This document shows positions 1 through 6,578 of a stretch of 10,579 bases of DNA, piece after piece. The translations under genes were made by a program, and so were the position numbers. The stretch is from NCBI GenBank assembly GCA_026770575.1, contig MU657356.1, forward strand, positions 5,232-15,810, written 5' to 3'. A model generated the notes under the pieces. It did not search any database. It was not told the DNA's origin and saw only the letters and a program-made list of their open reading frames with translations. Origin of the DNA: Pelagophyceae sp. CCMP2097 (taxonomy: Eukaryota > Sar > Pelagophyceae). Numbering within the stretch: position 1 is the first letter of the stretch; each line of letters opens with the position of its first letter.

Positions 1-490
1 CGCTCAGAGTGCTCAAAGCGCTTCTTACTTCTAAGAGGTCGACGAGCGCGTTGAACCACAGCGACACAGAAAGCAATCTGTTGTTCACGTCCTTCTTCTG
101 GGGCAGAGCATTCAGCGCGCGACCGGCGGACTGCAGCAGCGACGAAGAGCGCGCACGCGCCGCGGCTTTTTCAGCCTCGACCACCTCGGGCTGCGGCTTG
201 AGCTTCGGCGGCGGCGGCGCGACGTTGAACGTGATGAACTGGCCGGCGCCGATGCGCGAGACGACCGTCACAGTGCGCTTGCTGATCTCCACAAAGGCAG
301 AAGCCGACGTCGCGCGCATGCTCACAGTCACGATGCGCTGCTCGAAGGACTCGAGGACGACGCCCCTCAGCTCAAGGGCGTTGGCCAGGAGCTCGTCGAA
401 AGTGAGCTCCGGGCTCACCTCGACGTCGACAGTGCGAACCAGCACCTTGGCGCCCACGCAAACCGTCACGAAGACGCACGTCGTCGCCAT
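1..490 (-). CDS. Unrecognised protein, 5' part only (runs off the left edge)
   Basis: An open frame begins with ATG at 490 and stays open to base 1, giving 163 residues without a stop; the C-terminus lies outside the window. The N-terminal 80 or so residues alternate hydrophobic and polar positions (starts MATTCVFVTVCVGAKVLVRT) and look like a beta-rich domain. A proline-rich linker (APPPPKLKPQPE) follows, then an Ala/Arg/Glu-rich helical stretch ending near a hydrophobic segment with LWFNALVDLL. Codon third positions are strongly G/C, as in the other host genes. I do not recognise the family; a ubiquitin-like or other beta-grasp N-terminal fold is only a guess. A long plus-strand frame over the same bases (9-608) is an antisense shadow caused by the GC bias. 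A 17-bp tandem duplication sits 17 bases upstream of the start codon. Confidence 0.6.
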   Translation of the reverse strand, partial: MATTCVFVTVCVGAKVLVRTVDVEVSPELTFDELLANALELRGVVLESFEQRIVTVSMRATSASAFVEISKRTVTVVSRIGAGQFITFNVAPPPPKLKPQPEVVEAEKAAARARSSSLLQSAGRALNALPQKKDVNNRLLSVSLWFNALVDLLEVRSALSTLS

Positions 491-506
491 AGCTTCACCA
501 GGCCAA

Positions 507-540
507 CGGTGCGCCCGTCGACGCGGTGCGCCCGTCGACG
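507..540. repeat. 17-bp perfect tandem duplication
   Basis: The 17-mer CGGTGCGCCCGTCGACG occurs twice head to tail (507-523 and 524-540) with no mismatch. It lies in the presumed 5' leader of the minus-strand gene starting at 490, so it breaks no frame. It is one of four short tandem duplications in the host part of the window. Confidence 0.9.
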
Positions 541-1023
541 CTCGATCCGTCGCCTCACGACTCGCTCTCCGAAATCAACGTGAGAACAAACACAATTTCA
601 AGGCATAAACATTCAACTCAAAATTAAATTATTAAAATTTAGACGCAAACTACATGTACAATTGTATGTGACTCTTTACATATTTATCTGACGACTCGAT
701 TTTACAAAGATTCCAAAATTTCCCCAAATATATTAATCAGGTAACGCTTAACAAGGGATTAATTTTCTACGGCCTTATTGCGTGCCTGTTGCGCTTTTGA
801 CGAGATGGACTATAAACGCGCATTGTCTTTGCGGGTGTTGTGGGATTGCCCCGCGCGGCGGCCATCATTGGAGTCCATAATAGAAGAAGAAGGCCCTCGT
901 GACAGGCTTTGAAAGAGGCGCCGTGCCCGCGCAGGGAGTCCCCAGAAGCAAACGGAGCGCCGAGGGTGCAGCTCGGATGCGCGTACCGCGGGGCTGATAG
1001 TCCGCTGCGGGCTTTACTAGTGA
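541..1023. other. Intergenic region with an AT-rich tract, no gene seen
   Basis: This gap separates the start of the leftmost gene from the stop codon of the Nudix gene, both on the minus strand, so it should hold the 3' end of the Nudix transcript and the promoter of the leftmost gene. About 600-770 is clearly AT-rich inside otherwise GC-rich DNA, including a near-palindrome around 652-669 (ACATGTACAATTGTATGT). I see no tRNA-like or rRNA-like structure and no convincing reading frame. Confidence 0.5.
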
Positions 1024-3039
1024 CTACAGGTTATAGTACTCGTCCGCAAAGTAGATGAGGAGCGCGCGCCGGAGCGCCGCGCGCCTAAAGGCCGTTGGTC
1101 TGGCTCTCTGGCGCGCGTCGCGTGGGGCGCACCGTCGGCGCTCGAGCACGAGGAGCGCCTCGTCGACGCGGACCCAGCTGACGTCGGCGATGTCACCGTC
1201 GAGGTCGTTGACGCTGGTGAGGTTCGTCTCTCCGGCGGCGACGCCGCAGATGAAGTATCTCGCGCGCTTGCCCTGACGCCCGGTCACCTCGCGCACGTTG
1301 ATGGAAGCCCAGCTCGAAGTCTCCGCGTCGTCGGCGCCGTCCAACTCCAGCGACTCGCCCTCGTCGCCCTCGTCCAGGTCCTCGTCGGAATCCCAGAGCG
1401 AATTCGCGATTTCGTCGCCAGAGTCGTCCAAAAGCGCAGCCTCGTCGTCGTTAAAGAGCCTATGGTCGATTTCGAATCCAATGGGGGCAGAATCCAATAG
1501 GCTACAGAGGCGCCTCCCTAGGCTACAGAGGCGCCTCCCCACGAGGACCCGCGCAATACAGGCGACGCGCCTCGAGAGCTCGACGTCGCCGGCGTACGCC
1601 GTGGCGTTGGCCGCGGCGACGGCCGACGCGGGCAGCACGCGCAGCTGCGCCGCGGCGAGGCCCGCCTCCTCCCACGTCTCGCGCAGGGCGGCGCCGAGGA
1701 GCGACGCGTCGAAGCCCTCGATCTTCCCCTTAGGGAAGCCCGGCCGCTGCTTGCCTTCCGCGGACCGCACGATGACCACCTCGTAGCGCTCCGGGTCGAA
1801 CGACGCCGGCCGCGCGGGCGCCGACGACGGCACCGAGGCGGCTTCGCCGTCGGCGCCCTCGCGGACGCGGATGACGATGCACCCCGCGAGAAGCAAATCG
1901 CCGTAGCGCCGCCGCAGCCGCCGCTCCACGGCGCGGATCGGGTTCTCCAGAGGCATGCCGTGGCTCAGCGCGAGCCGGCGGCAGTCGTTGCCCTCGCGCA
2001 GGTGCCTGCGCCGCGCGTTTTCAAGGCCGCCGGCGCAAAAGGCTGCGGCGAGGGTGCGCACCGGAAGAGCTTTGAGCGCGACTCGAAGCGGTTGCGGCAG
2101 TAGCCGCAGACGCATTTGATGGGGACACCTCGGAGCCGTGCTGCCTTTTGCGCCGCAGCGATGGAGTCAATATCTTCGGCCAACGTCTCATTCATCGACA
2201 TGGCCTGCGCAGCGTCCGCGCCGTCGCCCGCGGCGTCGCCGTCTAGGGCGACGCCGACAGAGTCCGCGCGCGGCGACCGCTGCTTTAGGGGCTTAAAAAG
2301 CTGCGACTCGAGCCACGACGAGCCGCCGGCACCGTCCTAGGAACGTGGCGCTCGTCGTCCCGCGCAGACCCTTCCACACACGGGGCCTTTAGGCTCACCG
2401 GGTCGGACGACGCGGCGCCGGCCTGCGCGTCCGTCGTGCCGGGCTGCGGTTCCGTGAGCTGGCCGTTTCTGTCGAAAACGGGCGCCGCGCGCCGCTTCGC
2501 GCGCCGCCGCCGCCGCCGCGCCGCCGCCGCCGCGTTGGCGCCGGTGCGCATGCCACTAGAGAGGGGACGATCGCCAGAACGCCGCCGGGGCCGCGAAACG
2601 CCCGCGCGGCAACCGCCGGAATGACCGCAGCGGCCCGACGCAGAGGGGGGGACGCCGCGTACGCACGTGGGGGCGGAGTCACCCGACGCCCGCGCCGCTC
2701 CATCGCCGGATCGCCTCGGTCGCCGCGCCTGCGCAGTTCAACTCGTCGTGCGCGGTTCAACTCGTCGACTTGGCCCAGGAGGCGAAACGTTTGCAGCCGC
2801 CCCGACGGCAGGCTCTGAGGGCACTTTCGCAAACCCGACCGATTTGCCGGCGGCGCGCGCCCGGGACGCCGCGCGCGTGCGTCGCTCGAGCCGCCCTCGA
2901 ACGGCTCCTTGCCGAAGAGCCGACCGTCTGCAGTCGTCGCCCGGAACCTCGGCGCGGCCCCGCTCTGCGCGACGAAGCCGACGAGCTGCCGCGGCAGCGA
3001 CAGCACGGCCAGCAGCAGCGCGGCCCGAGCGCGGCCCAT
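1024..3039 (-). CDS. C2H2 zinc finger-Nudix hydrolase fusion, four exons, probably secreted or plastid-targeted
   Basis: Model: exons 3039-2683, 2555-2399, 2336-2062 and 2005-1024, stop at 1024. The N-terminus has a hydrophobic core (ALLLAVLSLP) followed by LVGFVAQSG, like a signal peptide cleaved before Phe, the pattern of bipartite plastid presequences in algae with complex plastids. The middle is low-complexity Ala/Arg/Asp. Joining exons 3 and 4 creates a C-X2-C-X12-H-X6-C finger (CGYCRNRFESRSKLFRHL then REGNDC). The C-terminal domain carries a Nudix box: FPKGKIEG, then AALRETWEEAGL, with the metal-binding RE..EE retained but one residue more than usual in the loop and the upstream Glu of the box replaced; a later segment reads ADVSWVRVDEALLVL. 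A long acidic insert lies between them. Nudix enzymes hydrolyse nucleoside diphosphate-linked compounds; the substrate cannot be read here, though the box resembles diphosphoinositol polyphosphate phosphohydrolases. A 19-bp tandem duplication in exon 1 breaks the frame; without one copy the model is 584 codons in phase. Nudix part sure; fusion and exon 1 less so. Confidence 0.62.
1498..1539. repeat. 21-bp perfect in-frame tandem duplication in the Nudix exon
   Basis: TAGGCTACAGAGGCGCCTCCC is repeated exactly (1498-1518 and 1519-1539). On the minus strand it encodes GRRLCSL twice in a row, between the Nudix box and the acidic insert, and keeps the frame. Confidence 0.9.
2006..2061 (-). other. 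Intron, 56 nt, GT-AG, phase 2, splits the zinc finger
   Basis: On the minus strand the segment begins GTGCGC and ends GGCGCAG. Its removal joins TTC-CG to G-CAC-CTG and yields KLFR-HLREGNDC, completing a C-X2-C-X12-H-X6-C finger whose two halves lie in different frames on either side. A domain restored in phase by removing a GT-AG segment is strong evidence for an intron. Confidence 0.8.
2337..2398 (-). other. Intron, 62 nt, GT-AG, phase 0
   Basis: The donor GTGAGC is a near-consensus 5' splice site and the acceptor reads ACGTTCCTAG. Its removal joins ...AASSDP to DGAGGSSWLESQLFKPLKQR, passing the frame of the upstream exon to the frame that holds the zinc finger. The downstream frame has a TAG exactly at the acceptor, so it cannot extend further upstream without splicing. 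Confidence 0.68.
2556..2682 (-). other. Probable intron, 127 nt, GT-AG, phase 2
   Basis: The donor reads CGG|GTGACT and the acceptor is a pyrimidine tract TCCCCTCTCTAG followed by TGGCATGCGC. The phase matches only the frame that follows the 19-bp duplication in exon 1 (ending in ...AIRRWSGAGVG) and leads into GMRTGANA of exon 2. Supported by splice signals and phase only, since no conserved domain crosses this joint. Confidence 0.5.
2730..2767. repeat. 19-bp tandem duplication that shifts the Nudix gene's frame
   Basis: TGCGCAGTTCAACTCGTCG (2730-2748) is followed directly by the same 19-mer with one G for A (2749-2767). It lies in exon 1. With both copies present, the frame coming from the start at 3039 does not meet the next exon in the right phase; with one copy, LLGQVDELN continues into CAGAATEAIRRW and the downstream splice phases all agree. 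Confidence 0.85.
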
Positions 3040-3152
3040 GGTGTCACGCAAGGTCCCGCGGCAGAGTCGCCAAGTCACGTTTTGTTTAAAACGGAAAACG
3101 AAATCGAAAAGCTGCACGGAAAGCACCCTCGTATCTGTGACGATTGAAGGCG

Positions 3153-4141
3153 TTAGCCCGGCGCCCAGGCGACAAAGTCGAGGCTGCCCGGCGGCTGGGC
3201 GAGTCGGCCGCGAAGCACGGGCGCCGTGCGACGCGTCGCGTTGAGAGTGCCGCACGTCGAGGTGCTGATGAAGGTGTGGCCGACGTCGGCCTCATTTTCC
3301 CCAAAGTGGTACACGCCGTGCTTGAGCAATATCCTCGTCTCGTTGTGGAGGCATTCCTTTTGGTAGGCGCGCCTGGCGTGTCGGAAGTTGGCGCAGACGT
3401 CGAGTTGTGAAAAATTCGCCTTGAGCGCGCCGGAAAAGACGTGTATAACCACGTCCTGCTCCGTCACCTCGGCGTCCGAGTTGCCCCACGTCTTGAAGGC
3501 GCATCGGACCCATGGACCCATGCCGCTTCGAGGAGGGCGTACGTCTTCGGCGACGACCGGAGGAAGACGAGGCCCGTGTTGAAATATTGCTTCCCGCGGG
3601 CGTGCGCGAACTTGGACGCCGCGAGGGCCACGCTCCTGCGCGCGAGGTCGTGGAGGAGCGACAAAGGGTCGCGGCGAAATAGCCAATCTGAGTTGAAGAA
3701 GAGCAGGGCACGGAGCGGCAGCCGCCAAAAGTTGAGCTTGTGGAACGTATAAGCTCGACCCGGCGCCGCCGGGAAGCGCGGCGACGCTGGCCTACGGGCG
3801 CCGGTGACGCCGACCAGCGGCGTTCAGGAAACTCGCCAGTCCATGGTCGCGTTGATCGTGCCCACGCGATGCGCGTCAAACGCGCGGCGTAACATGTCGG
3901 GAAACTCGGCATCGACGAATTAGACGATTGGGACGTGGGCGAGGTTTTCGAAGTGGAGGAGCGAGCACGCCGACGCCGCGCACCGCCCGTAGAGGTCGTG
4001 GTCCTGCGAGGCGCCGCGCACGCAGCGCTTGCACGTCGCCGCCACGCACATGGACCCAAAGGCCACGCGGTGCGAGCCGGGGCCGCCCGCCGCCGCAAAC
4101 CAGCGCCCGCACGCCACGAGCACCAAGAAGCTCCGCAGCAT
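3153..4141 (-). pseudogene. GT8-like glycosyltransferase, full length but broken
   Basis: One frame runs from ATG 4141 to 3525, and a second one from there to the stop at 3153. The start MLRSFLVLVACGRWFAAAG is a signal peptide or membrane anchor, so a product would enter the secretory pathway. Further on come FPDMLRRAFDAHRVGTINA, then YTFHKLNFWRL followed by ALLFFNSDWLFRRDP, then QYFNTGLVFLRSSPKTYALL, TEQDVVIHVF and LLKHGVYHFGE. This order (KL..W, acidic motif, F-N-x-G, Q-D, H) is typical of GT8 nucleotide-sugar transferases and related nucleotide-diphospho-sugar transferases. The usual metal-binding DxD is NSD here. The frame is broken by TAA at 3920, TGA at 3824 and an 8-bp tandem duplication at 3506-3521; removing one repeat copy makes 981 bases, exactly 327 codons. 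Only 113 bases separate it from the Nudix gene downstream on the same strand. Acceptor and sugar are unknown. Confidence 0.6.
3506..3521. repeat. 8-bp tandem duplication causing a frameshift in the glycosyltransferase
   Basis: GGACCCAT is present twice in a row (3506-3513, 3514-3521). Dropping one copy joins LLEAAWV directly to RCAFKTWGNSDAEV and unites the two halves of the gene in one frame. Confidence 0.85.
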
Positions 4142-4330
4142 CAAAGGCTCATCAGCGGCTCCCGGAGGGCCCCACCAGCCCGCTGGAGCGGGCGCCCGGG
4201 CATCACCGCCCTCCGAGATTGAGCGAGCGCCGTCGAGAAAACGGTCCCGTTCAGCGCGCCGGGCACGCCACGCCGCCACCGGGTGCGCGCGAGACCAGTT
4301 CCGGAAGTCGTGATCGGTAAAGGTGGCACC
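4142..4330 (-). other. Host-like stretch upstream of the glycosyltransferase, next to the virus junction
   Basis: GC-rich sequence between the glycosyltransferase start and the AT-rich element. On the minus strand it is open in the same frame as the glycosyltransferase and reads TDHDFRNWSRAHPVAAW near its outer end, which looks protein-like. It could be more of the glycosyltransferase N-terminus, an upstream exon, or the end of another gene cut by the insertion. The same frame stays open into the viral sequence up to 4651, so a 243-codon reading frame (4651-3920) is part virus and part host. Confidence 0.35.
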
Positions 4331-4361
4331 GTAAAATAATTTGTAAAAACTGTATTTGATT

Positions 4362-4381
4362 TTACATGTAATTACATGTAA
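4362..4381. repeat. 20-bp perfect palindrome near the left junction
   Basis: TTACATGTAATTACATGTAA equals its own reverse complement and contains two copies of ACATGTAATT-type half sites. It lies about 30 bases inside the AT-rich element. AT-rich DNA yields such palindromes by chance more readily, so a role is not established. Confidence 0.9.
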
Positions 4382-5437
4382 TTTCACGACCCCTCCAATT
4401 TTGCCTTTGTAGTACCCTTGAAAATATATCAACAATCCATCGATATTTGCGAATTTCGGGCTGCTAGCATCGCGAAATTGTGGCTTTTCCCCACTTGTTT
4501 GAACAAAAGTTGGACTTTCACCCCAAAAACATGCGCATGCAGAGCCACACCTCGTATTTGAGCTCGTCACTTCGCCGAAAATCGAGTGAATTAACGTTTT
4601 TATTAAAATAAGGTCTTTGTCGAGGTACACCCTGAACAGACCTCCTATCATTCCAATTGATGTTTATATTAGTATCATCATATACCTCAAAAATCATTTT
4701 ATTATTCGAGTCACGAGTTACAAACCATCGTCCTGTGGCAACAATTTCTAATTTTTTTCTTGGAAATTGTAACATTTGAAACATTTTTTGTACACCAGTT
4801 GAAAAAGTGAAAAAAAATCCGTATCGAAGAACATATTAAATGCTCCAAGTATTGAGGTGTCTTTACGGAATTGAATACCATTTTGATACGCTCTTATCGT
4901 TGATTTGGAAACGGTTGTTATAACATCGCCAATCATTTAAAATGCGTCTAAATCACGTAAGAATTAATTTCTTACGGTACTTAAAATGGAATTTTTACCG
5001 ACAATCCCGCCTATTTCTTTGATGATTTTATCCCGTGTCTGTGTTCTATTATAAAAACTAAGTGGATTTAGGAAGACCTGGCTCAAAGTTGATAACGAAC
5101 TACTGAAAGAAAAATCAGATGAAAATCGCATAGAGAAACTTTCAAACCCGGCGGTATTTCTGAATGAAAAACCATCGCTTAGTTTTTGAACTTCATTTAA
5201 AGCATTTACACTTAGAGTAACACTATCAACATCATAACGTATTCCACTGGTTGTAGAAGACACGGCTCGTTCTAATTCATTTCTGATCATAGAAGGAGTG
5301 TTCTTATTTTCTGAAAATTTTATAATCAATCTTTTCTTTAATATTATAACGTTCAGCAATTTCTATGTTATTTAATATCTCAACTTTCAGGGTCAATATA
5401 TTGTTTAAAATTTCAAGCCTCTTGCGACAGAAAATGT

Positions 5438-5981
5438 TTCTACTTTATTTATTAATTTGTTATCGATCTCATTCTTATTATAATCAATTTGTTGATTTTC
5501 TAATTTATTATTAAAATCTCCATTAATACTTATTAAATCGGTGTTAGATCTAAAGAGTCCCCGTCCATACGAAAAACGGGGTAATGTATCTAAGCGAGTA
5601 TTGATTTCGGTTTTATAAAACAAAGATTCTCATTCTGTTTTCTATCGAAAATATCAGAACCGATGGACACTGCATTATTATCAAATTTAATAATCCCTCT
5701 ACCATACGTATAATTCGGTAAAGAGTTAAATCTTGAATTTAATTCAGTTTTGTTGTAGTATAAATCGGCGTTTTGTGTTGAATCAAAGTATTTATCTTGT
5801 AGAGAAACATCGTTATTGATTAGGTTCAAACCGCGGGACACTGTCAGATTTTGTACAATTGATAATTTTTCGTCAATATTTGTTTTATTATAAAATTTGT
5901 TAATATTTCGGTGTCACTGAGAATATCTAAATTGACAGAAGATGCGTTATCCGTCAGGGTCAATCCGCGATTAACGGTGTA
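5438..5981 (-). repeat. Four divergent 45-residue fibre modules
   Basis: Units at about 5981-5848, 5847-5713, 5712-5576 and 5575-5438 have lengths of 134, 135, 137 and 138 bases. Each begins with an aromatic or hydrophobic residue and RG(L/I) (LYTVNRGLTL, LTVSRGLNL, YTYGRGII, FSYGRGLF) and ends with a Y/F-x-K-x-(E/N)-(I/L)-(D/N) helix (YNKTNIDEKL, YYNKTELNSRF, FYKTEINTRL, YNKNEIDNKL). A fifth, more decayed unit follows (SVARGLKF, later RYNIKEKIDYKI). Similar modules appear at the N-terminal end of the fibre (EYTAGLGISI, FTKAEINNKIDEKI near 7884-7771). The alternation of a short beta strand and a coiled helix resembles phage and giant-virus fibre shafts. Confidence 0.75.
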
Positions 5982-5990
5982 CAGTTCCGC

Positions 5991-6026
5991 TTGGTCTCCC
6001 TTTTCACCCTGAATGCCTTGTCCCCC
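5991..6026 (-). other. Collagen-like segment (four Gly-X-Y triplets)
   Basis: The minus-strand frame reads GGQ-GIQ-GEK-GDQ, four Gly-X-Y triplets in a row including the stabilising GEKGD pattern. Short collagen-like linkers of this kind occur in viral and phage fibres, where they help trimer formation. Confidence 0.75.
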
Positions 6027-6173
6027 CTGGGAAGTTGTTGAGTTAACTCCCGCGTAACTGTTTCCGAATGTGACTTCTTTTGAAATATTACTAAAATATA
6101 ACACAGAATCTGTTTGTAATGCTCGAATATAAGAGAGATATAACGAATCACTGCGTTCTGCTGTGATATCGAT

Positions 6174-6275
6174 CCCGATAACCGTTGAATTTGTAGAGTT
6201 AGAAATTGAATTTTGTCCGATAACAATAGAATTTAAGCCGGTTAATGAATAACCTGAACCGATTCTTATAGAATT
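6174..6275 (-). other. YadA-head-like repeats in the fibre
   Basis: Three copies of NS(I/T)xIG occur at regular spacing of 14 and 15 residues (NSIRIG, NSIVIG, NSTVIG). This is the hallmark of the left-handed parallel beta-roll in heads of trimeric adhesins. It is followed at 6152-6063 by LYLSYIRAL...VLYFSN.SKEVTFG, a hinge I recall next to such heads in viral and phage fibre proteins. Confidence 0.55.
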
Positions 6276-6578
6276 GGAATCAACGAGATCTTTTTTTTAG
6301 TATATTTTGGGAGTATATTATTAGTAAAATCGTTTTTGTTAGTTAAATTGTTTTTGTTGAATATATTAAATGAGTCTTGTTCATATATCTAAAGTTGTTG
6401 ACCTTTGAATTAAATTTATTAGATTTTTTGGATTAGCAGCAGGTTGGTTAAACAATGTTTGTAGCTTCCTCTTCCCTTGTGCGAGATAAGCGAAAAAGTA
6501 CCAACTCGATTGATTTTTATAACTTCCTAAAACTGGCGTCAAAGGTTGGTTATTAATAATTGATACAATCCTACCACC

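Larger units (their letters stand above)
4331..6578 (-). pseudogene. Virion fibre-like protein, C-terminal half, fragmented
   Basis: Reading right to left across several frames gives one continuous series of modules. First comes a segment with SSWYFFAYLAQGKRKL, then FNKNNLTNKNDFTNNILPKY, a YadA-head-like stretch (NSIRIG, NSIVIG, NSTVIG at 14-15 residue spacing), a hinge with LYLSYIRAL and SKEVTFGN, a collagen-like GGQGIQGEKGDQ, then four or more 45-residue modules built on RGL/RGI and YNKTEI. The C-terminal part includes YQNGIQFRKDTSILGAFNMF and IVATGRWFVTRDSNNKMIFE, which looks like a globular beta-rich tip. Frameshifts lie near 6385, 6295 (run of 8 T), 5895, 5628, 5402, 5310, 4790 and 4521; TAA stops at 4964 and 4937. 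The frame has no natural end before the host junction, so the protein is truncated there. It continues the frame of the neighbouring fibre block after a single TAA at 6579, so the two may be one protein. Trimeric fibres of this sort usually bind host-cell receptors; here that is inference. Confidence 0.55.

Noticed and set aside
9..608. Long plus-strand reading frame opposite the leftmost gene
   Set aside because: It is the antisense of a minus-strand frame with better host codon use and a protein-like pattern; its own translation is Ser/Arg/Thr-rich without structure.
541..1023. A tRNA or small RNA gene in the intergenic gap
   Set aside because: No cloverleaf, A/B box pair or conserved small RNA motif could be made out.
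1024..2115. The Nudix gene starting at ATG 2115
   Set aside because: That start is the out-of-frame image of the zinc-finger cysteines; the intron at 2006-2061 explains the frame change and gives a better N-terminus.
2395..3255. A 286-codon minus-strand frame taken as one protein
   Set aside because: Beyond the 19-bp duplication it is Arg/Pro-rich, and its phase does not fit the splice sites; only 3039 to about 2749 is used in the gene model.
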